Part shown: piece by piece, positions 54,501-62,180 of the stretch
How the letters are laid out: each line of letters begins with the position of its first letter
How positions within the stretch are numbered: the first letter of the stretch is position 1
DNA from: Belnapia rosea
GTDB taxonomy: Bacteria; Pseudomonadota; Alphaproteobacteria; Acetobacterales; Acetobacteraceae
Direction of reading: 5' to 3'
Length of the DNA stretch: 64,000 nucleotides
Assembly (NCBI RefSeq): GCF_900101615.1
Contig: NZ_FMZX01000004.1
Location: forward strand, 206,665 to 270,664
Program-made: the position numbers and the translations under genes
The notes under the pieces: model-generated
What the model saw: the letters and a program-made list of their open reading frames with translations, nothing else
The model's database searches: none
Told to the model about the DNA's origin: nothing

Positions 54501-54590
54501 GAGCGGACGAGCGGCGATGGCAGTGAGGCGTACGTGAGGATGCGCGATGCGGCGCTCAAGGCGCGGCAACTCCTCAGGCTGGAGGACTGA
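51531..54590 (+). CDS. Tubulin/FtsZ-like GTPase (Tubulin_2-type), about 1020 residues
   Basis: A 1019-residue protein. The N-terminal 400 residues carry the tubulin-superfamily nucleotide fold: HIILGLGGTGGRVIRAL at 9-25 and the signature loop LAGGTGGGSFLDA at 175-187, equivalent to the GGGTGTG loop that grips GTP phosphates. NDGNYYANGYAALLELN at 218-234 fits the nucleotide-base region. The rest, about 600 residues, is mostly helical and charged and has no domain I recognise. Proteobacterial FtsZ-like families of this sort are known next to vWA proteins and have been proposed to remodel membranes. ATG 51531 is used; a TTG at 51501 is possible. First gene of the operon. Confidence 0.85.
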   Translation: MSDETSRNHIILGLGGTGGRVIRALRKRIWQLHRPHGIPDVNIEYLYVDSSPEMMGDNDPAWRVLGESVQLPRASRLLIGGARVWDVLENRRAFPSIAPWIGDRKAWAQVPGNVIDAGAGGQRRRLGRFLFAMKAPEFREAIKALAIRLRDKPAGDGSGGRTGGRKLHVHLVTGLAGGTGGGSFLDAMAMLANDREGVGDDVKISLFALLPEQGSLWNDGNYYANGYAALLELNAALLAGARAYRPYDLRGTGERLTLPVDRIGGIYLCSNENRAGATINVQHEAPSMIADFLYERIAESPRQQSPIFSNENRNMGPETVPGTAVGERARRFSAFGIRRVEYPESEIEEYLTQSLVRSAVLALLHNNWSDSFGFLDRPPNASWRDRAEDPALLETWHLADAHLRGEAPVLAQDKRRAEQEGWKPNFEGEWLSDRNYIHEQLEAEKYPAGELLPKFHELMEEGYEKGFRRKGVAAYFRDRLLDRAVIARTMVASLEADLLRRWREGHEGWSLAGIAATIEALRLSLSARRTTRAAALDAARNGLQLAEEHMEEIVADWSRKGLIGRTMGRRQVLADYGEANQTYQRIRTDLAADEFALELVPVVLQELAQLETKVGELRQLFEGALKDALDQIASRLRPAGSAGRTEPDRYFDPAKVMAMAERMARDKNEMGRMAASVQQLLLDTPRIRDSTTFGTILDELRAEALDQRVFQECNRQVARIHDRFAQSDGDRVLGVKLLQRLRNDLGGDRDRMQEFVRRLVDQAQPFLRYDETQRVMSPDAVGAPREAALGQGASAVIVQRPQPPELAAFGQQLDRVFRETGLNISIPEDTTSRPNALTVMSIDTALPARFIATVGFLKQEYLARLRGLNEVARLEVHSEDAAADLPDLFVEPVAPAKANATLLLGRALGLVLEDRDEAGRRQVVLRYVKDGFTYRDRLAGSFDELPDSLAHAEVMRLDEMVSQRLGAPELRHIDDRRKLDRQLVDMVQEVERTSGDGSEAYVRMRDAALKARQLLRLED

Positions 54591-54593
54591 GAC

Positions 54594-55220
54594 GTGGCCA
54601 CGACAACCCGCGACGGCGCGATGCTCGCCGCAGTCTGCCGGAACAATCCTTCCCGCTGCAAACTCGCGGCCAGTAAGGAGGTCCAGCGCCACCCTCGCGC
54701 GGACTGGCACTGCTCCGAATGCAACTTCGGGCCGATCGTCCCGGCAGCCCGGGCGGCGTGGCGCCTGCCCGTGCTCGCGGGCGTAGGCGTGCTGGCCCTC
54801 GCGCTGGCCGGTGCCGCCGTGGTCGGCCTCAGGGCGCCGAGTCCAGCCGCGTGCGCCGATCGCGCCGGTGCCTCGGCCCTCCCCCCAGACACCGCGCTCG
54901 CCATGGCAGAAGACTGCTTGGCGTCGGGCCGGAAGAACGAAGCGGTCTCCCTGCTGGTAGACCTCCGGCGGCGCGGTAATGCCGCCGCGATCTACGCGAT
55001 GGGCCGACTGTACGACCCGCACGACCTCGCTCCCGGCCGGCCGAGGCAGCTCGAGCCGAGTCTGATCAACGCGGTGGAGTTCTACCGCCAGGCCTGCGGG
55101 CTAAACCATCCCCAGGCCGCCTCGGCGCTGGAGGGGCTCCGTCCCGCGGTCAAGGCAGAGGCGGAGCGCGGGGAGCGGGTGGCCACCGACCTCCTGGAGA
55201 ACTGGCCGCGATGCGGATGA
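54594..55220 (+). CDS. Zinc-ribbon, single-span, Sel1-like repeat protein
   Basis: A 208-residue protein. Cys15, Cys22, Cys40 and Cys43 (HCSECNFG) form a possible N-terminal zinc ribbon in the cytoplasm. One hydrophobic span covers about 58-80. The periplasmic part (about 96-185) looks like a Sel1/TPR-type repeat (AIYAMGRLYDP, AVEFYRQACGLNHPQAASAL). GTG start three bases after the tubulin-like stop; its end overlaps the vWA gene by 10 bases. It may anchor or recruit the GTPase at the inner membrane; this is inference from position and topology. Confidence 0.75.
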   Translation: MATTTRDGAMLAAVCRNNPSRCKLAASKEVQRHPRADWHCSECNFGPIVPAARAAWRLPVLAGVGVLALALAGAAVVGLRAPSPAACADRAGASALPPDTALAMAEDCLASGRKNEAVSLLVDLRRRGNAAAIYAMGRLYDPHDLAPGRPRQLEPSLINAVEFYRQACGLNHPQAASALEGLRPAVKAEAERGERVATDLLENWPRCG

Positions 55221-57175
55221 TTCGGACCTTTTCGCTGGCCATCGGCCTGCTGTTCGCCGCGGGCCCGGTCGCGAGCCAGACGCAGGATGCGGCGCGGAGG
55301 CCGCTGCCGCTCCGCGAGGCGCCGGAGGTCTTCCAGCGCGTCCTCACCTCCGCGCCGGGCGCGCGGCTGGCCGCGTCGCCCGGGAGCGCCGCGCGCGGCG
55401 TGGCGCTCCCCGTTTTCAGCATCCTCTACGTCTACGGGCAGCAGGGCGAATGGCTCGAGGTCGGCAAGGACCTCCGCCGTGGGCCTGAGGGCTGGTTGAA
55501 AGCCGCCGAGGCCCAGGACTGGTCGATGATGATGGCCATGCAGTACGCGCAGCAGGGCAGGCGCCGCCGCGTTCTGTTCTTCGAGCGGCAGCAGGACGTC
55601 GCCGACCTTGTGGACGCGCCCGACCCGGGGCCGCTGGTGGAGCGGCTCGAGCAGGCCGCCGATGCCAACCGCCGTATCGACCCGTCCGTCGTCTCGATCG
55701 AGCCGCCGCTGCCCCGCGGTCAGCAGCAGTTCCGCTCCAGCCCCTACCTCATTCCCATCCTCGGGCACCGACGCACCCGCTTCGCGGGCGGCCAGGCGGC
55801 GACGCTGCTGCAGGTCGCGCTGGTCAATGCCGGGCAGGTGGCGACACCCTCCCCGCCTGGCCTCGACCGGCTTGGCGGCGCCATCGTCTTCGTCCTCGAC
55901 ACCACGATCTCGATGCAACCCTTTCTCGACCGCACCCGGGAGGCGATCGAGCGCGTGCTCGGCGGCCTGCGCGGCGCCGGACTGGACGGCAAGGTGACCG
56001 TCGGAGTCGTCGCCTTCCGCAACAACATGGATCAGGAGCCGCAGCGCTCGCGGCTGGGATACACAGTGAGCGTAGTCCAGAAGCTCGACCCCGCAGCGCC
56101 CCTGGAGCAAGTCTCGGCGGCGCTGCGTGGGCTTGAGGAGGCGAAGGTCTCGACGCACTCCTTCAACGAGGATGCGGTCGCCGGGCTCTGGACGGCGGTG
56201 CAGCGACTGGACTGGGCGCCCTTCGCCGATCAGCCCAAGCTCCTGGTCTTCGTGAGCGACGCTGGCGCGCTGAGCGGGCGGGATCCCCGCGCGATGTTCC
56301 GCGGCACCAGCCTGCTCAACGTGGTTGAGGCCGCGAACCGCCAAGGCATCTCGATCCTGCCGCTCCACATCGCCTCGGCCGAGGGCCGGCGTCTTGGCAA
56401 TGTCGGCCCGGCCCGCCAGCAGTATCAGCAGCTCGGCCTCACGGGCGACGCGAATTCCATGAAGTACCGCCAGCTTCGCGCCGGCACGCCGGCGGAGTTC
56501 GACCGCTACATGACCGAATTCGAGCGCTCTCTCCAGCCGGTGTTCCAGGCATGGTCCCGGAACCGGCCGATCCCCGCCCCCGAGGCGGGGAGCAACGGCG
56601 AGGGCGCGGAGGGGTACGGCGCGCTGGTGGTGAACGAGCTGTTCAGCGCGCAGCAGCGCTACATCGGCGCCCGAGCCGCCACCCGGTCGCGCCCCGTCGC
56701 CACCGCCTGGGCGGCGGACCGCGACCTGACCGACCCGGACCTCAATGCGCTGCGCGTCTCGGTCTATCTCACGCGCAACCAGCTGAGCCAGCTGGCCCTC
56801 TCGACCCGCCGCATCGCGGAGACGGCGGCCAATCAGGAGATGACCGCCGCGAACATGTTCCGCATGCTCCAGGCGCTCTCCGCCTCGACCGCCCAGGATC
56901 CCGAACGCTTCAAGGACAACACCGAGAGCGTCGGTGACTCGGGTGTCCTCCCCGGCTTCCTCAAGCTGCTCCCCTATCGCAGCCGCTTCCTCGGCCTAAC
57001 CGCGCAGGGCTGGAGCCAGATGACCCGCGACGAGCAGCAGCAGCTGCTAGACGAATTGGAGTTCAAGCTGCGCGCCTATCGCGAGATGGACGCGGACCAA
57101 CGGAATTGGGTTGACCTCGCGGGCGGTGACCCGGGCCAGCAGGTCTACCCGATGCCCCTGGAGTACCTGCCGTGA
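55211..57175 (+). CDS. Exported vWA protein like the C-terminal part of PpkA, without kinase
   Basis: A 654-residue protein with a signal peptide (residues 1-23). Residues 45-100 look like an SH3b domain (GQQGEWLEVG, GPEGWLKAAEAQDW). A segment RRVLFFERQQDVADLVDAP leads to a vWA domain from about 222: FVLDTTISM gives a MIDAS of the DxTxS form (Asp230, Thr232, Ser234) and VFVSDAGALSG a further metal-loop acid. This order (SH3b, VLFF linker, vWA with DTT-S) is that of the C-terminal half of the type VI secretion kinase PpkA. The kinase and membrane span are missing. Overlaps both neighbours. Confidence 0.8.
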   Translation: MRMIRTFSLAIGLLFAAGPVASQTQDAARRPLPLREAPEVFQRVLTSAPGARLAASPGSAARGVALPVFSILYVYGQQGEWLEVGKDLRRGPEGWLKAAEAQDWSMMMAMQYAQQGRRRRVLFFERQQDVADLVDAPDPGPLVERLEQAADANRRIDPSVVSIEPPLPRGQQQFRSSPYLIPILGHRRTRFAGGQAATLLQVALVNAGQVATPSPPGLDRLGGAIVFVLDTTISMQPFLDRTREAIERVLGGLRGAGLDGKVTVGVVAFRNNMDQEPQRSRLGYTVSVVQKLDPAAPLEQVSAALRGLEEAKVSTHSFNEDAVAGLWTAVQRLDWAPFADQPKLLVFVSDAGALSGRDPRAMFRGTSLLNVVEAANRQGISILPLHIASAEGRRLGNVGPARQQYQQLGLTGDANSMKYRQLRAGTPAEFDRYMTEFERSLQPVFQAWSRNRPIPAPEAGSNGEGAEGYGALVVNELFSAQQRYIGARAATRSRPVATAWAADRDLTDPDLNALRVSVYLTRNQLSQLALSTRRIAETAANQEMTAANMFRMLQALSASTAQDPERFKDNTESVGDSGVLPGFLKLLPYRSRFLGLTAQGWSQMTRDEQQQLLDELEFKLRAYREMDADQRNWVDLAGGDPGQQVYPMPLEYLP

Positions 57176-57885
57176 GCCTCACACTCGCGGTGGAAGGCCT
57201 CGTGGTGGACCGCCGCCCCCAAGGTGTGGACTTCGTCCTGGAGCAGGAGAGCTTCGGCCTGCCGCAGGGAGGCGCCGTCGCGCTCACGGGCCCTTCGGGC
57301 TGCGGCAAGAGCACGCTGCTCGATGCCCTATCGCTCATCCTCAGGCCGAACCGGCTCCGCAGCTTCGTGCTGCGCGGGCGCGGCGGCGAGGCCGACCTGG
57401 CCGCGCTGCTGCTGCGTGGGAGCGCGGACGCGCTGGCGGCCTGGCGCGGCCGGGCGATCGGCTACGTCCTGCAAACCGGCGGGCTGCTGCCGTTCGCCAC
57501 AGTCCGCGACAACATCGGCCTGCCGCGCCGGATTCTCGGGCTGCCGGGCGCAGGGCGCACTGCGGAGATCGCCGAGCGGCTGGGCATCGCCGCGCTGCTG
57601 CCGCGCTGGCCGGGCGAGCTGTCGGTCGGGCAGCGGCAGCGCGTCGCCGTGGCACGCGCACTGGCGCACGAGCCGGCGCTGCTCATTGCGGACGAGCCGA
57701 CCGCGTCGCTCGACGCGCGCACTGCGGACACGACGATGGCGATGCTGGTCGCGGCGTGCCGCGAGGGCGGCGCCTCCCTCGTGGTCTCGAGCCACGACCA
57801 GGGCCTCGTGCGGCGGCACGGCGTCCCGACGCTGCGCTGCGTCGAAGCCGGCGGCCGGGTGCGTTTCGCGCCGGATGCGGGCTGA
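57172..57885 (+). CDS. ABC transporter ATPase, LolD/MacB family (TagT-like)
   Basis: A 237-residue ATPase. Walker A GPSGCGKST is at 40-48, Q-loop Gln101, signature LSVGQ at 150-154, Walker B LLIADEPT at 170-177, switch His208. It is of the mechanotransmission (LolD/MacB) class, followed by an FtsX-like permease. In type VI secretion clusters the TagT-TagS pair of this class works with TagR and TagQ to activate PpkA. GTG start overlapping the vWA stop (GTGA). Confidence 0.9.
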   Translation: MSLTLAVEGLVVDRRPQGVDFVLEQESFGLPQGGAVALTGPSGCGKSTLLDALSLILRPNRLRSFVLRGRGGEADLAALLLRGSADALAAWRGRAIGYVLQTGGLLPFATVRDNIGLPRRILGLPGAGRTAEIAERLGIAALLPRWPGELSVGQRQRVAVARALAHEPALLIADEPTASLDARTADTTMAMLVAACREGGASLVVSSHDQGLVRRHGVPTLRCVEAGGRVRFAPDAG

Positions 57886-57897
57886 GGCCGCCCCCGC

Positions 57898-59124
57898 GTG
57901 TCCCGCACGATGCTGCTGACGAGCTCCATGCTCGCCTGGAACGACCTCCGGCAGGACCTCAGATTCAGCCTCTGCCTCGTCCTCTCGGTCACCGCGGTTG
58001 TCGGGCCGCTGCTGGTCCTGTTCGGCCTCCGGTTCGGGGTGATCGAGACCATGCGCGACGAACTGCGCCGCAACCCGACAACGCTGGAGCTTCGACCGCT
58101 GACGCAGGGGCGTTTCGACGCGGGCTTCTTCGCGGCGCTCCGCGCCCGCCCGGGCGCCAGGTACGTCCAGCCCACCCCGCGCTTCCTCGCAACCATCCTG
58201 CCGCTGGCGCGGGAGGGAGCGGCGGAGGACGGCGAGGCGGTGCTCGCGGACATGCTGCCGAGCGGCGCCGGCGACCCGCTGCTCGCCGGGCTCACTCTCG
58301 GCGACCTGCCGGAGGACGGCGTCGTGCTCTCCGCCACCGCGGCCGAGAGGCTGCGCGCGAGCCCCGGCGACCGCGTCGTCGGCCGCTTCGCCCGGGTCAC
58401 GGAGGAGCGGCGGGAGCTGGTGCTCCTGCCGCTGCGCGTCCTGGCCGTCCTCGCGCAGGCTCGGCTCGCGCGGGACGCCGCCCTGCTGCCGCCGGCGCTG
58501 GTCGAGGCGAGCGAGGACTACCGCGAAGGGCACGCCGCCGCGGCCCTCGGCGCCGCCGGGCGCGATCGCCAGCCGGGCGAGCGGCTCCACGCCGGCTTCC
58601 GGCTATTTGCCGCCGACATCGATGCGGTGGAGCCGCTGCGCGCCTGGTTGGCGGCCGAGGGGGTGCGGGTCCAGACCGCCGCGTCGGAGATCGCGCTGGT
58701 CCGCAGGCTCGACCGGGCGCTCGGCCTCCTGTTCGGCCTCATCGCCGCGCTGGGCGGCGGCGGGGCCGCGCTCGGCCTGGCCGTCAGCCTCTGGGCCAAT
58801 GTGGAGCGCAAGCGGCACGAACTCGCGGTGCTGCGGCTGATCGGCTTCCGCTCTGCCGCGATGGCTGCATTCCCGCTCGTCCAGGCGGTCGTGGTCGGCA
58901 TGCTCGGTGCGCTCGCAGCGGTCGGGATGGCGCTCGCTGCTTCGCCCCTGGTATCGTGGGTGCTGCGCGGCACGGTGGCGGAGAACCTCGTGGTCTACCG
59001 CCTCCCGGCCAGCGCGCAGCTCTCGGTCCTCCTCTTGACCCTGCTAGTCGCCGCGCTCGCTTCGATCGGCGCGAGCGCCCTCGCCGTCCGGGTCGACCCC
59101 GCCCTCACGCTGCGGAGGCTGTGA
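57898..59124 (+). CDS. FtsX/MacB-like ABC permease (TagS-like)
   Basis: A 408-residue permease with the MacB-type layout: one span near residues 25-45 (FSLCLVLSVTAVVGPLLVLF), a large periplasmic domain, then three spans in the last 170 residues (GLLFGLIAALGGGGAALGL, FPLVQAVVVGMLGALAAVGM, LLTLLVAALASIGASALAV). Such transporters transmit force or signals and do not move small solutes through the membrane. GTG start 12 bases after the ATPase stop; the stop overlaps the next ATG (TGATG). Confidence 0.85.
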   Translation: MSRTMLLTSSMLAWNDLRQDLRFSLCLVLSVTAVVGPLLVLFGLRFGVIETMRDELRRNPTTLELRPLTQGRFDAGFFAALRARPGARYVQPTPRFLATILPLAREGAAEDGEAVLADMLPSGAGDPLLAGLTLGDLPEDGVVLSATAAERLRASPGDRVVGRFARVTEERRELVLLPLRVLAVLAQARLARDAALLPPALVEASEDYREGHAAAALGAAGRDRQPGERLHAGFRLFAADIDAVEPLRAWLAAEGVRVQTAASEIALVRRLDRALGLLFGLIAALGGGGAALGLAVSLWANVERKRHELAVLRLIGFRSAAMAAFPLVQAVVVGMLGALAAVGMALAASPLVSWVLRGTVAENLVVYRLPASAQLSVLLLTLLVAALASIGASALAVRVDPALTLRRL

Positions 59125-60968
59125 TGCGCCGGTGCGCCCTGCTGATCGCCGGCGGGATCGCCCTGGCGGTCCTGCCCGCCCGACACCCGCTGGCGCAGCC
59201 CGCGGAGGATCTCTGGTGTCGGCTGGACGACCCCGGCGCGGCCGAGGCGCAGCGACGGCAGAGGCGGCCCTACTCCTGCCAGGAGCGACGTCCCGCCGCG
59301 GAACTCCCAGAGGAGCTGGCGCTGCCGCTGCCGTGCGGCCGCTTCCTGGTGATGCGCAGGGTCAGCTTCCGTCCACAGGACCTACTGGACCACGACGAGG
59401 TCTTCCTCGGCAGCACGCAGCAGGAGGACCCGCGTGCCCGCGCGATGTCCGGTCCGCGGCGGACCTACGTCACCGGCACGCTGGCCGAGCCTCGGGGGCA
59501 ATCGCGCCACTTCTACATCGGCAAGTACGAGGTCACCGCGCTCCAGTGGCAGATCTACCAAGCCGGCCTGCTCGAACCGAAGCCGGAGGAGGGGCGGTGC
59601 GACGCGGTCAGGGCCGCGGCGCGGGAGATGCGGGGCACGCAGGTGCCGCCGGCGACCGGCATGACCTGGTTCGACGCCGTGGCATTCGCCGACGCGCTGA
59701 CCCGCTACCTCGTGCGGATGGACGATGAGAGGATCCGGAACAAGCTCCCGCCGGAGGCGCTGCCCTGGGTCGAAGCCGCTCCCTCCTTCCTGCGGCTCCC
59801 GACCGAGGTGGAGTGGGAGTACGCCGCGCGGGGCGGGGTCGCCACGGCGGCGAGCCAGGGAGAGCGCCTGCCGCAGGTGCGGCGGAACGGCGGTGGAGAG
59901 TCGCCGGAGATCGAGGAAGTCGCCAGCCTGACCTCACCCGAGAACGAGCCCGCCGAAGGTCAGCAGGTGCACGCGGTCGGCCGCAGGCTGCCCAACCTGC
60001 TTGAGCTCTACGACGTGCTCGGCAACGCGGAGGAGATGACGGCAGACCTCTTCCGCCCCGTCCGCCCGGACGGGCTCGCGGCCATGCCCGGTGGCTTCGT
60101 CAGCCGCGGGAGCAACGCGAACGATCCGCGGGCGTCGATCGGAGTCGCCAGCCGCCGGGAGATGCCGTTCTACGACCGCGGTGGCGCCTTCCGGTCGGCG
60201 ACGCTCGGCTTCCGATTGGCGCTTTCTGGCCCGATCTTCGTCAAAAAGCGCAACGGCGACTTCGAGGAGCTCGTCTCCGATCCCGAGGCCGACCGCGCCC
60301 TGCAGGCCTCGATGGAGCGCCTGGGCGCGGCCAGTGGGGCCGGCGCCGGGTCGCGCGAGGCCATGGCCGCCCAGCTCGCCAGCATGCGCCAGGTGAGTGA
60401 GCGCAGTGCCATCGACCCGCAGCAGGTGTCGCGCCAAGTGCAGCAGCTGCAGGCCGAGCTGGCCCGCGGCAACGCGGAAATCAACGAGCGCGACCGTCGC
60501 ATCCACCGCCAGCTCGTGGAGAACCAGGTCGGCCTGGCGCTCGGCTACAACAACCTGTTCCGCCGGGTCGAGATCGCGCCGACGCTGATGGAGCGGCTGC
60601 GGGAGCGGGTCAGGACCGGCCGGCGGGACGACGGGCAGCCGCTCCCGGACGAGCAGCGGCGGGCCTACGCGGCGGCGCTCTTGCAGGCCCAGGGCGACCT
60701 CGCCCGGTTGCGCCGCACCAACGAGCTGAATTTCGGCCAGTACGTTGAGAGCCTCGCCGTCCTCGCGCGCGAGCCGGGTCCGGCAGTCGACACGGCGTTC
60801 CAGGCGGTGGCGGGCACCGCAGGCCGGCGCGAGGACCGTGACTGGCAGCGGGCCCTGCAGTTCGTGCAGCGCCACCTCAGCGAGGTACGGCGGATAGGCG
60901 GGGTGCCGGACGAAAGGCGGCTGCCGGAATGGCGGCTGGACCTGCAGCGCCGGTTCATGGAGCCGTGA
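59124..60968 (+). CDS. FGE-sulfatase (SUMF1)-domain periplasmic protein (TagR-like)
   Basis: A 614-residue exported protein. A signal peptide is at 1-25. The FGE-sulfatase fold spans about 70-370: FYIGKYEVTALQWQIY, LRLPTEVEWEYAARGG, YDVLGNAEEMTADLF, FVSRGSNANDPR and TLGFRLAL are the family marks. The active-site cysteine pair of true formylglycine enzymes is absent, as expected for a binding role. Residues 390-614 are charged helices, likely coiled coil. TagR of type VI clusters has the same domain and acts in periplasmic activation of PpkA. The helical extension is a difference. Confidence 0.8.
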   Translation: MRRCALLIAGGIALAVLPARHPLAQPAEDLWCRLDDPGAAEAQRRQRRPYSCQERRPAAELPEELALPLPCGRFLVMRRVSFRPQDLLDHDEVFLGSTQQEDPRARAMSGPRRTYVTGTLAEPRGQSRHFYIGKYEVTALQWQIYQAGLLEPKPEEGRCDAVRAAAREMRGTQVPPATGMTWFDAVAFADALTRYLVRMDDERIRNKLPPEALPWVEAAPSFLRLPTEVEWEYAARGGVATAASQGERLPQVRRNGGGESPEIEEVASLTSPENEPAEGQQVHAVGRRLPNLLELYDVLGNAEEMTADLFRPVRPDGLAAMPGGFVSRGSNANDPRASIGVASRREMPFYDRGGAFRSATLGFRLALSGPIFVKKRNGDFEELVSDPEADRALQASMERLGAASGAGAGSREAMAAQLASMRQVSERSAIDPQQVSRQVQQLQAELARGNAEINERDRRIHRQLVENQVGLALGYNNLFRRVEIAPTLMERLRERVRTGRRDDGQPLPDEQRRAYAAALLQAQGDLARLRRTNELNFGQYVESLAVLAREPGPAVDTAFQAVAGTAGRREDRDWQRALQFVQRHLSEVRRIGGVPDERRLPEWRLDLQRRFMEP

Positions 60969-60987
60969 CGCAAGGGGGGAGATCACG

Positions 60988-61842
60988 ATGGTAGGGCGGG
61001 ACATGCATTCGAATGGGGGAATCGCGCCGCACGGCCGTGCGGCGCGGGCGGTCGCGATGCTGGCCGCGGCGTCGCTGACGATCGGCGGCTGCGCCACGGG
61101 ATTAAGCGGGCCGGTGGTGACGGCGGACGACCCCTGCAGCAGCTACCGGCAGCCGATCGCCGACGTGAAGCGCAGCGGACTGCAGCCGGACGACGTTCTC
61201 CTCGCCGTCGGCGTCGGCACCGCCGCCGGCGTGGTCACCGGGCTAGCGACCGGCAAGCCCGCAGCCGGCTTGGCGGCGGCGCTGGTGGGCGTGACGGCGA
61301 CCGCGGGCACCCGCTACCTCCAGCGGCAGCAGCAAGCGCACCAGAACAGGCAGCAGCTTGCGGCGGCGATCTACCAGGACGAGGTGCGTGACGGGAGCAG
61401 CTTCGCCCCGGCGCGGGCGGCGGTGGCGCAGCTGCGCGGGTGCCGGCGCCAACAGTTCGACGCGTTGCTCACCGACGTGCGCCGCAAGCAGGCGACGCAG
61501 GGGGAGGCCCGCAGCCGCTTCGACAAATTGCTGGCGCAGCGCCGCCGGGACGACGAGATAGTTTCTGCCGCGCTCGACACCGCAGGCCAGCGCGTGGGGC
61601 TCTACCAGGAAGCGGTCGAGAAATCGCAGTCCGAGGAGCTCTACTCGGCCTTCGCCAGGCGGTCAGGCCCGGTGCCGCCAGTCCCGGCCCAGAACCCGGC
61701 AGGCGTGCGGAACGTGGCCCACTCGCCGCGGCCCGCGTCGGCCCCGCTGCGCGCGGTGGTCGACGACGTGAAGCAGACAGAGGAGAAGGACAGGAGGGGG
61801 ACCGACAGCACCGTAGACTCGCTCCACGTCCTCCTCGGATAG
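60988..61842 (+). CDS. Glycine-zipper lipoprotein (TagQ-like)
   Basis: A 284-residue lipoprotein. Lipobox TIGGC with Cys35; no Asp follows, so outer-membrane sorting is likely. A glycine-zipper segment (VGTAAGVVTGLATGKPAAGL) is followed by a long Gln/Arg-rich helix and a Pro-rich tail. AAGGGGGGAG precedes the ATG; a second ATG at 61003 would give a more usual signal length. The place after ATPase, permease and TagR-like genes, and its type, match TagQ, the lipoprotein that holds TagR at the outer membrane in type VI systems. Confidence 0.75.
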   Translation: MVGRDMHSNGGIAPHGRAARAVAMLAAASLTIGGCATGLSGPVVTADDPCSSYRQPIADVKRSGLQPDDVLLAVGVGTAAGVVTGLATGKPAAGLAAALVGVTATAGTRYLQRQQQAHQNRQQLAAAIYQDEVRDGSSFAPARAAVAQLRGCRRQQFDALLTDVRRKQATQGEARSRFDKLLAQRRRDDEIVSAALDTAGQRVGLYQEAVEKSQSEELYSAFARRSGPVPPVPAQNPAGVRNVAHSPRPASAPLRAVVDDVKQTEEKDRRGTDSTVDSLHVLLG

Positions 61843-61907
61843 CCGTGGCCAGCTCCAGCGGAACCGCCGGGCACCGCCCCCGGCGCAGCCCGGTCGCGTA
61901 GTCGGCG

Positions 61908-62180
61908 ATGCACGCCTTCCTCGCCTGGGCGCTCGGGCTCATCGGCGGCGCCTTCTTCTCCATCGGCCTTGGGGGGATGTGGGCGCAGGTCGTTGCGGCG
62001 CTGCGCAGCCCGGCATTCGGCGGCTATTCGGCTACCGGCTGGCTGGTGCCGACGCTGCTCCTGGCGCTCGCGGCCGCCGCCTGGGCCGGCGCCGCCCTCA
62101 TCTGGGCGGCGCGGCCACGACCAAGGGCGATCCTGCCGCGCCATCTCGGCCGCGGCACCGCCTTCCGGAGGCGGCGGTAG
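61908..62180 (+). CDS. Small two-span membrane protein
   Basis: A 90-residue protein with two hydrophobic spans (HAFLAWALGLIGGAFFSIGL and GWLVPTLLLALAAAAWAGAA) and a basic C-terminal tail (RPRPRAILPRHLGRG). No family recognised. The ATG at 61908 lies 65 bases after the lipoprotein stop, and its own stop shares one base with the next GTG, so it is part of the operon. It may be a subunit of the membrane complex. Confidence 0.6.
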   Translation: MHAFLAWALGLIGGAFFSIGLGGMWAQVVAALRSPAFGGYSATGWLVPTLLLALAAAAWAGAALIWAARPRPRAILPRHLGRGTAFRRRR

